NCBI GenBank assembly: GCA_002707145.1 | Contig: PAMD01000003.1 | Coordinates: 8,200 to 72,199 of the forward strand | Direction of reading: 5' to 3' | Length of the DNA stretch: 64,000 nt | Source of the DNA: Flavobacteriales bacterium | Lineage (GTDB): Bacteria; Bacteroidota; Bacteroidia; Flavobacteriales; UBA7430 | In this document: positions 48,511 through 59,128 of the stretch, piece by piece | How the letters are laid out: the number at the start of each line of letters is the position of its first letter | How positions within the stretch are numbered: the stretch's first letter is position 1 | Position numbers and translations under genes: made by a program | The notes under the pieces: model-generated | Databases searched by the model: none | Told to the model about the DNA's origin: nothing | Seen by the model: only the letters and a program-made list of their open reading frames with translations

Positions 48511-49161
48511 TTAAATTAATTTTAGTTCAGAAATTGTATCAAGAGGATTTTTTGATTTGAATATGAAACTTCCCGAAACAAGAACGTCTGCTCCAGCTTG
48601 AATTAATGACTTTGCATTTTTATTATTAACACCTCCATCTATTTCTATGAGTGTATTGGCTTTATTATCTAATATCAGTTTTTTTAATTGTCGAGTCTTC
48701 TCATAGGTATGATGAATAAAAGACTGGCCTCCAAATCCAGGATTTACAGACATGAGACAAACTAGATCAATGTCTTGAATGATGTTTGATAACATTGAAA
48801 CCGGAGTGTGGGGATTTATAGCAACACCTGCTTTCATACCTTCAGCCTTAATCGTTTGTAGGGTTCGGTGTAAATGGGGGCATACCTCATAGTGAACTGA
48901 GAGGATGTCAGCGCCTATTTGTTTAAATTTTGAAATGTATTTATCTGGATTTGAGATCATCAAGTGAATGTCTAGAGGTTTTTGTGCATGCTTTTTCATG
49001 GCCATGATTACTGGCATTCCAAAGGAAATATTAGGAACAAAAACGCCATCCATTACATCTATATGAAACCAATCCGCTTTTGAGGAGTTTATCATTTCGA
49101 AGTCACGCTGAATATTTGAAAAATCAGCAGCAAGAACAGATGGGGCGATTAAATGAGACAT
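48511..49161 (-). CDS. rpe: ribulose-phosphate 3-epimerase
   Basis: A 216-residue TIM-barrel enzyme that interconverts ribulose-5-phosphate and xylulose-5-phosphate in the pentose phosphate pathway. Motifs: IAPSVLAADF, FHIDVMDGVFVPNISFG, DIHLMI, VNPGFGGQSF and EIDGGVNNKNA, with the metal-binding His/Asp residues kept. It lies downstream of rpoD, separated by a terminator. Confidence 0.96.
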   Translation of the reverse strand: MSHLIAPSVLAADFSNIQRDFEMINSSKADWFHIDVMDGVFVPNISFGMPVIMAMKKHAQKPLDIHLMISNPDKYISKFKQIGADILSVHYEVCPHLHRTLQTIKAEGMKAGVAINPHTPVSMLSNIIQDIDLVCLMSVNPGFGGQSFIHHTYEKTRQLKKLILDNKANTLIEIDGGVNNKNAKSLIQAGADVLVSGSFIFKSKNPLDTISELKLI

Positions 49162-49180
49162 ATTTTAATTTTTTAGATCA

Positions 49181-49205
49181 AAAAAAAGAAGGCATTAGCC
49201 TTCTT
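49181..49205 (-). terminator. Rho-independent terminator after rpoD
   Basis: On the minus strand AAGAAGGC-TAAT-GCCTTCTT is followed by seven Ts. The stem begins within the rpoD TAA stop codon, so the terminator follows with no gap. Confidence 0.85.
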
Positions 49206-50067
49206 ATCCTAGATATGTTTTTAGAATTTTGCTTCGAGAGACATGCTTTAGTCGTCGAATAGCTTTCTCTTTAATTTGTCGTACTCGTTCTCTGGTGAGA
49301 TCAAATCTTTCTCCGATTTCTTCAAGAGTTAGTGCTTGTTTACTTTCTAGTCCAAAATAAAGACGAATTACATCAGCCTCTCTAGGCGTCAAAGTTTCTA
49401 ATGCACGTTCTATTTCTATGCTCAAAGAGGCATTCAAAAGTTCTCTATCCGGATTTGGACTCTCTCCAGAGCGCAACACGTCGTAAAGGTTAGAGTCTTC
49501 CCCTTCTACTAGGGGAGCATCCATGGATACATGTCTACCTGAGTTTCTTTGAGATTCTTTGACATCAGACTCACTCATGTCAAGGAAAGTGGCGATCTCT
49601 GAAGCAGATGGTGCTCTTTCCTCGGCTTGTTCAATGGAAGCGTAAGCCTTGTTTATTTTATTAATAGAACCAATTTTATTTAAGGGCAAGCGGACGATTC
49701 TTGACTGCTCTGCTAGTGCCTGAAGTATAGATTGTCTAATCCACCATACAGCATATGAGATAAATTTAAATCCACGAGTTTCGTCAAATCTTTGGGCGGC
49801 TTTAATAAGCCCTAAATTCCCTTCATTGATGAGGTCGGGAAGAGATAATCCTTGATTTTGATATTGTTTTGCCACAGACACTACAAAACGAAGATTTGAT
49901 TTGGTTAGCTTTTCCAAAGCAATCTGGTCTCCCTCTCGAATTCTTTGAGCTAATTCTACTTCTTCTTCTGCAGTAATCAAATCTACTTTACCAATTTCCT
50001 GAAGATATTTGTCAAGAGAGGCAGTTTCTCTGTTTGTGACCTGTTTGGTGATTTTTAATTGGCGCAT
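49204..50067 (-). CDS. rpoD: primary sigma factor RpoD (sigma-70)
   Basis: A 287-residue primary sigma factor of the short Bacteroidota type, lacking the long N-terminal 1.1 and non-conserved regions of E. coli RpoD. Region 1.2 is [16 protein letters not shown]; region 2 has [37 protein letters not shown]; region 3 and region 4 follow, with [27 protein letters not shown] as the -35-binding helix-turn-helix. It would recognise the TTTG...TAnnTTTG promoters seen in this window. Confidence 0.96.
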   Translation of the reverse strand: MRQLKITKQVTNRETASLDKYLQEIGKVDLITAEEEVELAQRIREGDQIALEKLTKSNLRFVVSVAKQYQNQGLSLPDLINEGNLGLIKAAQRFDETRGFKFISYAVWWIRQSILQALAEQSRIVRLPLNKIGSINKINKAYASIEQAEERAPSASEIATFLDMSESDVKESQRNSGRHVSMDAPLVEGEDSNLYDVLRSGESPNPDRELLNASLSIEIERALETLTPREADVIRLYFGLESKQALTLEEIGERFDLTRERVRQIKEKAIRRLKHVSRSKILKTYLG

Positions 50068-50135
50068 GGTTCTATATTTTATTGTTTCATTATATACGTT
50101 AAAAATGTTTTAAAGGTTACATTCTGAAGTAAAAT

Positions 50136-50747
50136 TTAAATTTCTTGTAGGTATTCAATGATTTTTGTGATCTCTTTATCGTTATCTATTCCTGGAATAA
50201 TTAAATCTGCATATAACTTTCCGGGGAGTACGAATTTTTCAAACATGGGTTTTACTGTTTTCTGATATTGATCTAGGATACTTTCCTTGGAACGTCCTCT
50301 TTCATGAAAGTCTCTGATGATTCTCCTTTCGAGACATTCTTTTTGATTTAGATCAACATAAATAGTCATATCGAATAATTGTCTCAGAAAATTCTGACTA
50401 AATATTAAAGTACCCTCTATGATAATTATTTTTTTTGGGAAAATTTTATTGGTTTTGTTTTGTCTAAGATGGCTACTGAAATCATATATAGGTTGGTCAA
50501 CTGCTATTCCTGTTTGCAGTGATTTTATATGAGTTTCTAGTAATCTTAGATCCAGGGAATCTGGGTGGTCAAAATTTTGATGATTTCTTTGTTCAAATGA
50601 TAAATGGTTGTAATTTTTGTAGTAACAATCTTGACTGATGAGTAATGTATTCTCTTGATTTAAAGAATTTATTACTTTTTTAGAAGCCGAAGTCTTTCCA
50701 GATGCACTTGCGCCTGATATTCCAATAATTTTAGTTTTTATTTCCAT
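50136..50747 (-). CDS. udk: uridine kinase
   Basis: A 203-residue P-loop kinase that phosphorylates uridine and cytidine. Walker A is GASASGKTSASK (about 12-23); QDCYYKNYNHL, YDFSSHLR and ERRIIRDFHERGRS are typical of Udk. The gene lies between a hairpin after pnp and rpoD. Confidence 0.93.
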   Translation of the reverse strand: MEIKTKIIGISGASASGKTSASKKVINSLNQENTLLISQDCYYKNYNHLSFEQRNHQNFDHPDSLDLRLLETHIKSLQTGIAVDQPIYDFSSHLRQNKTNKIFPKKIIIIEGTLIFSQNFLRQLFDMTIYVDLNQKECLERRIIRDFHERGRSKESILDQYQKTVKPMFEKFVLPGKLYADLIIPGIDNDKEITKIIEYLQEI

Positions 50748-50756
50748 GATTTGAAA

Positions 50757-50793
50757 ATAAAAAATCCTCTTCGGATAGGAAGAGGATTTTTTT
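50757..50793 (-). terminator. terminator after pnp
   Basis: A perfect 12-bp stem (AAAATCCTCTTC / GAAGAGGATTTT) with a 6-nt loop and T-rich exits on both strands lies between the pnp stop and udk start. It can act bidirectionally. Confidence 0.85.
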
Positions 50794-50807
50794 AATTAAT
50801 TAGAAGA

Positions 50808-52943
50808 TTATTCATTTTTTGTTTCAGGTTTAGGTAATAAAACTTTTCTAGAAAACTTCATTTTACCTGTTTTGACATCAACATCTATAATTTTTACTCG
50901 AACTGGATCGTCTACTTTTAAGACATCTTCCACATTATTGATTCTTTTCCAGTCTATTTCAGATATATGTAATAATCCGTCTTTACCGGCCGCAATTTCA
51001 ACAAAAGCACCATATGCTTGGATGTTTTTGACTCGCCCGTCATATTCTTCACCAACTGTTGGCATAAAGGCTATTTCGTTTATCTTGGCAATAGCCGCAT
51101 CCATTCCATTTTTATTTGTTCCAAGAATTTCAACTTTACCGAATCCATCTACCTCTTCTATGGTGATGGTTGTATCAGTGTCTAATTGTAGTTTTTGGAT
51201 AATTTTGCCACCCGGTCCGATAATTCCACCTATGCAATCTTTTGCCACTTTTAGAATCTCAATTCTCGGAGCATGAGGTTTTAGTTCTAATCTTGGCGAG
51301 TCGATTGTTTTAAGAATTTCTCCAAGGATATGCATTCTTCCTCCTTTAGATTGCTCTAATGCTTGAGTTAAAATATCGTAAGATAATCCTTTTACTTTGA
51401 TATCCATTTGACAAGCAGTGATTCCATTTTCTGTTCCTGTTACTTTAAAGTCCATGTCTCCTAAATGATCTTCATCTCCTAATATATCAGAAAGAACAGC
51501 AAATCTACCTGTTTCTTCATCTGAAATTAATCCCATAGCAATACCAGATACCGGACGTTTCATTTGAATACCGGCATCCATTAAGGCCAATGTTCCCGCA
51601 CAAACCGTTGCCATTGAGGAAGAACCATTGGATTCTAAAATTTCAGAGACGATACGGATTGTATAAGGAGTTTCTGCAGGAATCATTCTTTTTAATGCTC
51701 GTTGGGCTAAGTTTCCATGTCCAATTTCTCTCCTACTGACTCCTCTAATTGGTCTCGCTTCACCAGTAGAGTAGGGCGGGAAGTTATAGTGAAGATAAAA
51801 CTTTTCGGAGCCTTGGAATGTCACATTGTCGATTCGATTAACATCTAGAGCGGTTCCCAAAGTCACTGTTGATAAAGATTGAGTTTCTCCTCGAGTGAAT
51901 AAGGCTGAACCATGAACTGATGGTAAATAGTCGATTTCACTCCAGATTGGACGAATGTCTTTAGTGGATCTTCCATCTAACCGAATTCCTTCATTAAGCA
52001 CAACGTTACGAATAGCCTCTTTTTCTACTTTTTGAAGATATTTACCCAGTAAAAATGATTTTTCAGTACGAAATTCTTCTTCTAAAGATTCTAGGAAAGT
52101 ATTTCTAATTTCTCCAAAAGCTTCTTTTCGAGCTTTTTTATCTGGATTCCCACTTTTTGCAACCGAATAGGCCTGATCATAACATGCTTTTCTTACTTTA
52201 TCTAATAGGTTAAAATCATCAGTTTCCTCATGAGAATATTCTCTTTTATTTCCAACTTTGAAAGCGGATGCAAGTGCAATTTGTGCTGCACATTGTACTT
52301 TAATTGCTTCGTGGGCAAATTTAATTCCTTCAATCATTTCTGCTTCAGAAATTTCATCCATTTCACCCTCTACCATTGCAACACTGTCTATTGAGGCACC
52401 AACCATTAAGTCCATGTCTGCAGATTCAAGCTGTTCCGGATTCGGATTTACAATAAATTTTCCATCTATTCGTACTACACGTACTTCCGAAATAGGTCCT
52501 TCAAAAGGTATATCTGAAAGGCTAAGGCATGCAGAAGCGGCAAGACCTGCAAGGGCATCCGGCATGCAGTTTTTGTCATAAGACATCAATTGAATCATCA
52601 ATTGTGTTTCTGAATGGTAGTCTGAGGGAAATAGTGGACGTAAAACCCGGTCTACAAGTCGCATGACTAAAATTTCTTGGTCAGAGGGTCTTGCTTCTCT
52701 TTTTAAGAACCCACCAGGATATCGGCCGTCTGCAGCAAATTTCTCTCTATAATCTACGGTTAAAGGCAAGAAATTAACTCCTTCCTTTGCATCTTTATTA
52801 GAAACAACTGTAGCCAACAACATGGTATCTCCCATACGGACAACTACAGAACCATGTGCTTGTTTAGCAAGTCGGCCTGTTTCGATTTCAATTGTTCTTC
52901 CATCTCCTAAGTTGATGGTTTGTTTAAGTCCTTGTGGGATCAT
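50808..52943 (-). CDS. pnp: polyribonucleotide nucleotidyltransferase (PNPase)
   Basis: A 711-residue phosphorolytic 3'-5' exoribonuclease that degrades mRNA. Two RNase PH-like domains ([15 protein letters not shown]... and [15 protein letters not shown]...) are followed by KH ([15 protein letters not shown]) and S1 ([20 protein letters not shown]) domains. The ATG is immediately preceded by a non-coding gap that separates it from rpsO, as in the classic rpsO-pnp order. A strong terminator follows. Confidence 0.96.
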   Translation of the reverse strand: MIPQGLKQTINLGDGRTIEIETGRLAKQAHGSVVVRMGDTMLLATVVSNKDAKEGVNFLPLTVDYREKFAADGRYPGGFLKREARPSDQEILVMRLVDRVLRPLFPSDYHSETQLMIQLMSYDKNCMPDALAGLAASACLSLSDIPFEGPISEVRVVRIDGKFIVNPNPEQLESADMDLMVGASIDSVAMVEGEMDEISEAEMIEGIKFAHEAIKVQCAAQIALASAFKVGNKREYSHEETDDFNLLDKVRKACYDQAYSVAKSGNPDKKARKEAFGEIRNTFLESLEEEFRTEKSFLLGKYLQKVEKEAIRNVVLNEGIRLDGRSTKDIRPIWSEIDYLPSVHGSALFTRGETQSLSTVTLGTALDVNRIDNVTFQGSEKFYLHYNFPPYSTGEARPIRGVSRREIGHGNLAQRALKRMIPAETPYTIRIVSEILESNGSSSMATVCAGTLALMDAGIQMKRPVSGIAMGLISDEETGRFAVLSDILGDEDHLGDMDFKVTGTENGITACQMDIKVKGLSYDILTQALEQSKGGRMHILGEILKTIDSPRLELKPHAPRIEILKVAKDCIGGIIGPGGKIIQKLQLDTDTTITIEEVDGFGKVEILGTNKNGMDAAIAKINEIAFMPTVGEEYDGRVKNIQAYGAFVEIAAGKDGLLHISEIDWKRINNVEDVLKVDDPVRVKIIDVDVKTGKMKFSRKVLLPKPETKNE

Positions 52944-53072
52944 AATAAAATATTTATTTAACTTTTAACAAACAGATTGGGTTTACTTTAAGGATTGAAC
53001 CTATGGGCTTATAAGAATGGGTTAATTTTTTTTTTAAAATTCTGATTGTCAAAAGCAATCTTATAAAACCAA

Positions 53073-53100
53073 CAAAAGGCTGTGCTATGCACGCCTTTTG
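53073..53100 (-). terminator. hairpin between rpsO and pnp
   Basis: CAAAAGGC and GCCTTTTG pair as the outer stem and GTGC/GCAC as an inner stem around a TAT loop. It lies 14 nt after the rpsO stop. The U run after it on the minus strand is short, so attenuation or RNA processing of the rpsO-pnp transcript is as likely as full termination. Confidence 0.7.
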
Positions 53101-53114
53101 AATTATTGTCAGGA

Positions 53115-53384
53115 CTATTTTCTTAATCCAAGCTCTTTCACGATTTTTCTATATCGCAGTACATCAACTTTAATGAGATAGTTGAGAAGTTTTCTTCTCT
53201 TTCCGACCAAGGCAACTAGGGATCTTTGCGTTCCGTAATCTTTCTTATTTTTTTTAAGATGGCTAGTTAGGTGGGCAATTCGAAAGGTGAAAAGAGCAAT
53301 TTGAGCTTCAGGAGAACCTGTGTCTTTTTTGTTTTTACCGTGAGTTTTAAAAAACTCTTGTTTTTTTTCTTTGCTAAGGTACAT
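53115..53384 (-). CDS. rpsO: 30S ribosomal protein S15
   Basis: An 89-residue ribosomal protein with the conserved TGSPEAQIALFTFRIAHLTSHLKKNKKDYGTQRSL and GKRRKLLNYL motifs that bind 16S rRNA. It precedes pnp on the same strand. Its promoter box (minus strand, 53430-53437) lies just before the end of accD. Confidence 0.97.
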   Translation of the reverse strand: MYLSKEKKQEFFKTHGKNKKDTGSPEAQIALFTFRIAHLTSHLKKNKKDYGTQRSLVALVGKRRKLLNYLIKVDVLRYRKIVKELGLRK

Positions 53385-53429
53385 GCCTAAATTTTATTTA
53401 ATGTTAGTTATGTATTAATTATTGGATTG

Positions 53430-53437
53430 CAAATGTA
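53430..53437 (-). promoter_or_regulatory. -7 promoter element for rpsO
   Basis: TACATTTG on the minus strand fits TAnnTTTG, 45 nt before the rpsO ATG. The surrounding TTACATTTGCAAT is identical to that of rpmE2. Confidence 0.6.
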
Positions 53438-53442
53438 AGGAA

Positions 53443-54312
53443 TTAATCTGATTTTAATTCTTCGTCTGCATAATATGTCATTTTAAGGAATTGATTCACT
53501 TTTTCTTTTAATTTCCTACGTTCTACAATAAAATCCAAAAAGCCATGTTCCATTACAAATTCTGAAGTTTGAAAATCTTCAGGAAGATCTTTTCCTATGG
53601 TTTCTTTAACCACTCGAGGCCCTGCAAAGCCAATCAATGCACCAGGTTCTGCAATGTTAATGTCTCCAAGCATAGCAAAAGAAGCTGTAATTCCTCCTGT
53701 GGTAGGATCTGTCAGTAAAGAGATATATGGTATTTTTTCTTTCGACAATTGGGATAGTCTAGCAGAGGTCTTAGCCATTTGCATTAAAGAAAATGCTGCT
53801 TCCATCATTCTAGCACCGCCAGATTTTGAAATCATCATAAATGGAATTTTGTGGTCTATAGAGTGTTTAATGGCTCGCGCAATTTTTTCACCTACCACAG
53901 ATCCCATGGATCCTCCGATAAAATTAAAATTCATACAAGCAATAGTTATTTTCTTACCACAAAGTTCACCTACCCCAGATGTTAGAGCATCTTTTAGACC
54001 AGTTTTTTTCATTGCGGTACTAAGTCTGTATTTATATTCTTTTGTATCCTCAAATTTTAGTGGATCAGCGGAAATCATTTCTGCATCTAATTCCTTAAAT
54101 ATTCCGTTGTCAAATAAGAGTCCAAAGTATTCTTTAGAATTTATTCTTTGATGATGTGAACAGTTTTGACAGACCCACAAATTATACTGATGTTCGTCAG
54201 AAGAAACAACCACCTTACATTTTGGGCATTTGTACCAAAGACCTTCTGGGATTTCCTTTTTGTCTTTGGTTTCAGTGACTACTTTTTTATCCTTTCTTTT
54301 AAACCAAAACAT
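53443..54312 (-). CDS. accD: acetyl-CoA carboxylase carboxyltransferase beta subunit
   Basis: A 289-residue subunit that transfers CO2 from biotin to acetyl-CoA in fatty acid synthesis. An N-terminal zinc ribbon has C29, C32, C48 and C51. The crotonase-fold core carries [22 protein letters not shown] and [17 protein letters not shown]. It starts 5 bp after the aldolase gene ends, so both are in one transcript. Confidence 0.96.
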   Translation of the reverse strand: MFWFKRKDKKVVTETKDKKEIPEGLWYKCPKCKVVVSSDEHQYNLWVCQNCSHHQRINSKEYFGLLFDNGIFKELDAEMISADPLKFEDTKEYKYRLSTAMKKTGLKDALTSGVGELCGKKITIACMNFNFIGGSMGSVVGEKIARAIKHSIDHKIPFMMISKSGGARMMEAAFSLMQMAKTSARLSQLSKEKIPYISLLTDPTTGGITASFAMLGDINIAEPGALIGFAGPRVVKETIGKDLPEDFQTSEFVMEHGFLDFIVERRKLKEKVNQFLKMTYYADEELKSD

Positions 54313-54317
54313 GGGAT

Positions 54318-55388
54318 TTACGATAAAGTATTTACATTATTTAAGTCCTCAAAAGAGCGAATAAGACGCTTTTTGAAGGAGAGCTCACCGGCGCGAAGGT
54401 ATTTCCTGGGGTCATAGTATTTTTTGTTGGGTATTTCTTCTCCATGAGGATTGCCAATTTGCTGTAACAAATAGTCTTTATTATCTAATATATAATCTCT
54501 TACCCCTTCGGTAAACGCAAATTGAAGGTCTGTATCCAGATTCATTTTGATTACTCCATAAGAAATTCCTTCTCTAATTTGTTCAATACTTGAGCCCGAC
54601 CCCCCATGAAAGACAAAATCTACAGGATTTTCTTCAGAAATATTAAATTTTGATCGAATAAACTCTTGGGAGTTTTTCAGGATAATCGGAGTGAGAATTA
54701 CATTTCCAGGCTTATATACTCCATGAACATTCCCAAAGGCTGCAGCAATGGTGAATTTATTTGAAATCTTCATCAATTCTTCGTAGGCATAGGCAACCTC
54801 GTCAGGTTGAGTATATAGTTCAGAATTATCTATTTCGCTGTTGTCAATCCCGTCTTCTTCACCACCAGTGACACCCAATTCGATTTCTAAGGTGATTCCA
54901 ATCTTACTCATTCGAGCAAGATATTTTTTGCAAGTTTCAATATTTTCCTTAATTGGTTCGGCAGAAAGATCAATCATATGTGAGGAAAAAAGTGGTCTTC
55001 CGTGTAGTTTGAAATTTTTTTCACTAGCATCTAGCAAACCATCCATCCAAGTTAACCATGATTTTTGACAGTGATCTGTGTGAAGTATTACAGTTGCTCC
55101 ATACAATTTGGCAATTTGGTGAACGTGAAGTGCTCCTGAAATACATCCATTAATGGCACCTTTTTCATTTTCATTATTGAGATTTTTTCCGGCAAAAAAA
55201 TGACCTCCCCCCTTTGAAAATTGAACAATTACAGGTGAGTTCAAATCAGCTGCAGTTTCTATCACTGCATTCACACTGGAAGTGGAACTAACGTTTACGG
55301 CAGGTAGTGCGAACTTATTTTTTTTAGCAAGCTTAAAGATTTTTTGTACTTCGTTGCCGTATGCAATACCGGGTTTGAATTCCATCAT
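54318..55388 (-). CDS. fbaA: fructose-bisphosphate aldolase, class II
   Basis: A 356-residue zinc-dependent aldolase of glycolysis and gluconeogenesis. Zinc- and substrate-binding motifs are present: LHTDHC (about 100-105), [26 protein letters not shown], and FHGGSGS. The E. coli FbaA-like form (class IIA) is indicated by length and by the GHFFAGK insert. Either of the first two Met codons could be the start. Confidence 0.96.
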   Translation of the reverse strand: MMEFKPGIAYGNEVQKIFKLAKKNKFALPAVNVSSTSSVNAVIETAADLNSPVIVQFSKGGGHFFAGKNLNNENEKGAINGCISGALHVHQIAKLYGATVILHTDHCQKSWLTWMDGLLDASEKNFKLHGRPLFSSHMIDLSAEPIKENIETCKKYLARMSKIGITLEIELGVTGGEEDGIDNSEIDNSELYTQPDEVAYAYEELMKISNKFTIAAAFGNVHGVYKPGNVILTPIILKNSQEFIRSKFNISEENPVDFVFHGGSGSSIEQIREGISYGVIKMNLDTDLQFAFTEGVRDYILDNKDYLLQQIGNPHGEEIPNKKYYDPRKYLRAGELSFKKRLIRSFEDLNNVNTLS

Positions 55389-55459
55389 TTTTTTAAGTTA
55401 TATTTACGAACATCATTTTACAAATCTAAACAAATATTAATCAGAGTTAAAGATTTTAA

Positions 55460-57736
55460 TTAAAAAGGATAACCCAGCCCAATGTTAAATTGTGAATTCT
55501 TGAAGTTAAGTTGATTCCATCTCCAATTTTCTTTTACTGATGTTTCTCTGAGGGGGAATCCAAAATCAGTTCTTATTAGAAAATATTTAAAATCATATCT
55601 AAAACCAAAACCTACATCAACAGCTATTTGATTTAAAAATGAATTCCATTTAAAATTAGCTTCCTCGAAATTATTATTGTTTTGTTTTAATTCCCAAATA
55701 TTTCCAGCATCAATAAAAAGTGCAGCATTTAGTTTGTTTACTAGTTTGAATCTAAATTCAAAACTGGACAGAAGTTTTACTCCACCGGTGTACAAAGAAT
55801 CCGAGGGTTCTAGTCCACCGGTGGGTCTTTTGAAAGCAGCCCAGCCTCGAAGATCATTAGAACCGCCTGCGATGAATTTTTTATGAAATGGGGCTTGGTT
55901 TGTATTTCCATATGCATAAATTAAACCTGCCATAGATCGAACCGCAATACTTTGTTCAGAACTTATTTCAAAGTAATATCTGTAGTCAAAACTAGTCTTA
56001 ATATACTGTGAAAAAATTGTTTGATTATTTAATAAATTTACGGTGTAAATAGGCGCTCCATTGTTTTGAAAAATTTCATATCCATCCTCATCTACTAATC
56101 TTTCTAGATTCAGCGGTCTTACAAAAGTATTTAGTAGATTTCCTGAAGTTTCTAAGTGAAATCTGAAGAAACTATGGTTTTTAAGTTTATTAATATTTTG
56201 GTTATTGAAAGTAAGTGTGTAGGAGCTGGAAGGGATAAGATGATCAGAATAATCTTTAGAAATTAGGTACTCTGAAATAGTACTTAAGCTTAATGATCCT
56301 TGCTCAAAATTGACATAACTCAGATTGATTAATGATAAATTGTGTTGAAATTTTTTCCTTCTCTTCCACTGATAAGTATAGCCTGATTTTAAAGTATTTC
56401 TTGTAAATTCCGAACGTTCTTGTTTTTTATATGATATGGAGAATGTTGTTTTTGTTTGGGTGTTTTTATTTCTAAGAGAACTTAAATCTAATGGGCTAAC
56501 TAGACTAGGTAAGCTTAAGTTAAGAACGAAGCCATTTTCATTTACATTATTTAAGGTTTTAGATTTGACAAATTTAAGTCCGAGATTTTCTCCGCCCTTA
56601 AATAAATCGTAGTGGTTGATTGCAGCAGCACCCGAAATTCCCTCGTTTAATTCCGGATTAGTTGACAGTTCGGCTTCTAAACTGTAAGCAAGTTTTTTTC
56701 CTGCAGTCAAATAAAGGTGCCCTTCCAATTTTTCTTCCTCTTTTAAAGAGTCAATACTAATAAATTCAAAAAATATTTTTTTAAAATGTGACAATTCTGA
56801 TAATGCCTGATAACTTTTGTCCACAATTTTTTTATTGAACAATTGTCCTGAAGATATAAATATTTTTTCCACTAAACGGTTATAATTAATCCCTGTGTTG
56901 TTTGATATAAAATAGATTCCTTGAAGAAAAGTAGTGTCTTGACTCGCATTAGAAGATAAGTTTTCTAAATGGACAAAGATATTTTGAATTCGACCTTTTT
57001 TATGATTTTTCACGTGATCAATATTGGTATCAATTTTAGGGGGTGGCTTTACGGCCAAATACAAATCTACGACCTTCTTTTGTTGACTTGTATCTGCTAT
57101 AAAATAAAGGTATTCTTTGTTGAATTTAAAGTATCCCTCATTTTGAAGGAGAACTGAAATTCGTTCTCTCTCAATTTCGAGTTGAGAAAGATTGTAAGAT
57201 TGACCAGTTTTAATCGTAGTGTTTTCTAAAGTTTCAAGAATTCTGGTAGCGATTGGTAGATTGTTTTTTTTGTCTAACTCAAAAATATTTACTGTATAAT
57301 ATTCTCCAGTCTCAATATTATATTCGGATTTAATTTTGTTTTTTTTTATCTTTTTATTCAAGACTACTTTAGCATCAAAATACCCCTTATTTTTGTAGTG
57401 TATTTTGATTTGTGAAATGGATTTTTCTGCTAAAATAGAATTAAATATTACGGGAGCTTCTCCAATTCTTTTTAAGTAATGGTTCTTCTTATTATCTGAG
57501 GCTAAGTTATATACCTGTAGGTATAATGGGAGAAACCCCCATATTTTTTTGTTTGTTTTTTGTTTCACTAATTCGTGGACTTGATGTTTCCTAATTTTCT
57601 TACCATTTTCAATAATAATATTTTTAGTTAGAAGATACTGGCCATCATTGAGATGCTTGCTGATATTGCATTGAGAAAAAAATAGAATGCATGCAAGACT
57701 GACGATTAAAAGATGAATTTTTTGTTTAAAATTCAA
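55460..57736 (-). CDS. tamL: TamL-type BamA-family outer-membrane lipoprotein
   Basis: A 758-residue protein: leader with lipobox FFSQC, several POTRA-like domains (about 40-390, for example KIHYKNKGYFDAKVVLNKK and LLQNEGYFKFNKEY), and a C-terminal Omp85 barrel (about 420-758) with FIAGGSNDLRGWAAFKRPTGG (lid-lock motif region) and the final beta strand FNIGLGYPF. A lipidated Omp85 protein is the hallmark of Bacteroidota TamL, which with TamB helps insert or assemble outer-membrane proteins. I prefer a TTG start at 57736 that gives a clean signal peptide, over TTG at 57781. Confidence 0.85.
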   Translation of the reverse strand: MNFKQKIHLLIVSLACILFFSQCNISKHLNDGQYLLTKNIIIENGKKIRKHQVHELVKQKTNKKIWGFLPLYLQVYNLASDNKKNHYLKRIGEAPVIFNSILAEKSISQIKIHYKNKGYFDAKVVLNKKIKKNKIKSEYNIETGEYYTVNIFELDKKNNLPIATRILETLENTTIKTGQSYNLSQLEIERERISVLLQNEGYFKFNKEYLYFIADTSQQKKVVDLYLAVKPPPKIDTNIDHVKNHKKGRIQNIFVHLENLSSNASQDTTFLQGIYFISNNTGINYNRLVEKIFISSGQLFNKKIVDKSYQALSELSHFKKIFFEFISIDSLKEEEKLEGHLYLTAGKKLAYSLEAELSTNPELNEGISGAAAINHYDLFKGGENLGLKFVKSKTLNNVNENGFVLNLSLPSLVSPLDLSSLRNKNTQTKTTFSISYKKQERSEFTRNTLKSGYTYQWKRRKKFQHNLSLINLSYVNFEQGSLSLSTISEYLISKDYSDHLIPSSSYTLTFNNQNINKLKNHSFFRFHLETSGNLLNTFVRPLNLERLVDEDGYEIFQNNGAPIYTVNLLNNQTIFSQYIKTSFDYRYYFEISSEQSIAVRSMAGLIYAYGNTNQAPFHKKFIAGGSNDLRGWAAFKRPTGGLEPSDSLYTGGVKLLSSFEFRFKLVNKLNAALFIDAGNIWELKQNNNNFEEANFKWNSFLNQIAVDVGFGFRYDFKYFLIRTDFGFPLRETSVKENWRWNQLNFKNSQFNIGLGYPF

Positions 57737-57810
57737 ACAAATACACTTTGCAAGTTTATATTTTACTAAAAGATTGTCCAAGTCCTTTATTTTTTTTTGA
57801 CCTTTGAGAA

Positions 57811-58569
57811 ATGTTAAGCAAAAATAAGATTAAATTATTAAGAGGACTTCAACGAAAGAAAGTCCGAAAAAGTTCGAAATTTTATATTGTCGAAGGGCCT
57901 AAGTTAGTTGCTGAGATTTTATTCACAGGAGCCGATTGGCATGAACTCTATGCAACTGAAAGTTGGCTTAGATCAAATCCAATTCTTGTTAATGATAAAC
58001 GATTAGTTTTGGTTAATGAAAAAGATTTAGCTCAAATTTCTTCTTTAAAATCACCAAATGAAGTTTTAATGGTTTTAAAAAAAGACACTGTTCAAGACTT
58101 TTCTTTAATAGTTTCTAATCCATTTGTTTTGGCTCTTGATGGGGTAAATGATCCAGGAAATTTAGGAACCATTATTCGTAATGCTGACTGGTTCGGAGTC
58201 TGTCATATTTTGTGTTCTCTTAAGACTGTTGATCAATATAATCCCAAAGTGATTCAATCTGCAATGGGATCTTTTCAAAGAGTCCAACTTCATTATGGAA
58301 ATTTAATAGAAATGCTTTCGAATTTTAAAAGTCATACTATTATGGCATGTGATTTATCGGGTACTTCTATCTATGAATGTGACTTTAAAGAGCCATTAGT
58401 GCTTGTTATGGGGAATGAATCTCATGGTGTTTCTGACATTTTATCTGCTGTGGTTCATCAAAACATAACGATTCCTTCTTTTTCTCCTACTACAGACTCC
58501 TTAAATGTTTCTGTGGCTACTGGAATAGTATTGTCTACTATCAAAGGACAGATTAAACTCAAAAAATAA
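57811..58569 (+). CDS. SpoU/TrmH family RNA 2'-O-methyltransferase
   Basis: A 252-residue SPOUT methyltransferase acting on rRNA or tRNA. An N-terminal substrate-binding region (RKKVRKSSKFYIVEGPKLVAE) is followed by the knot domain with LDGVNDPGNLGTIIRNADWFG, NPKVIQSAMGSFQRV, GNESHGVSD and the C-terminal SLNVSVATGIVL. These are SpoU motifs 1 to 3. The target nucleotide is unknown. It is divergent from tamL. Confidence 0.92.
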   Translation: MLSKNKIKLLRGLQRKKVRKSSKFYIVEGPKLVAEILFTGADWHELYATESWLRSNPILVNDKRLVLVNEKDLAQISSLKSPNEVLMVLKKDTVQDFSLIVSNPFVLALDGVNDPGNLGTIIRNADWFGVCHILCSLKTVDQYNPKVIQSAMGSFQRVQLHYGNLIEMLSNFKSHTIMACDLSGTSIYECDFKEPLVLVMGNESHGVSDILSAVVHQNITIPSFSPTTDSLNVSVATGIVLSTIKGQIKLKK

Positions 58570-58623
58570 TAATACTTATTTTAGTTTATTGATTTATTAA
58601 TTTAGTTTTGGTAAAAATTTAAT

Positions 58624-59124
58624 ATGATTTCAAGTAAAATTAATAATAAGATTCTGGTTTTAATCATCATTTTTCTGCTTGTCTTATTTAGGCTTATTCC
58701 TCACCCGCCTAATTTTAGCCCTGTTTTAGCAGTATCCATTTTTACTGGAATTAAATTTAAAAATCATTTTTTTGCATACATGATTCCTGTCTTTGCCATG
58801 TTTATTTCTGACTTTTTCTTGGGTTTTCATAGTGGTATATTTGTAATATATGGCACACTACTTTTTGCGGCAATATTGGCTCGTAATTTTAATAAAATCA
58901 ACATTGCCTCAATTTTTTCTTCCTGCTTATTTTTTCTCACAACAAACTTTCAAGTATGGATAATGAGTGCCTCTTATTCCAAAGATATTTCTGGATTTGT
59001 AGAGTGTTTTTCTCTCGCAATACCCTTTTTTGGAATGACGCTATTAAGTACTTTATTGTTTAGTTATTCGTTTTTTTACGCTTATTCATTCATAACTTCT
59101 ATTCCAACTTATGAAAAAATTTAA
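58624..59124 (+). CDS. DUF6580 family putative membrane transport protein
   Basis: A 166-residue membrane protein with about five hydrophobic segments and the family pattern LFRLIPHPPNFSPVLAVSIFTGIKF near the N-terminus, and FAMFISDFFLGFHSGI. It resembles the small substrate-binding subunits (S components) of vitamin transporters; the family is annotated only as putative transport. It nearly abuts a BtuG-like beta-propeller gene, so the pair may serve cobalamin or another vitamin; this is inference. Confidence 0.75.
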   Translation: MISSKINNKILVLIIIFLLVLFRLIPHPPNFSPVLAVSIFTGIKFKNHFFAYMIPVFAMFISDFFLGFHSGIFVIYGTLLFAAILARNFNKINIASIFSSCLFFLTTNFQVWIMSASYSKDISGFVECFSLAIPFFGMTLLSTLLFSYSFFYAYSFITSIPTYEKI

Positions 59125-59128
59125 TCCC

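Noticed and set aside
53597..54151. 184-residue open frame antisense to accD
   Set aside because: It mirrors the codon pattern of accD on the opposite strand, has no recognisable domain, and accD is plainly the real gene.
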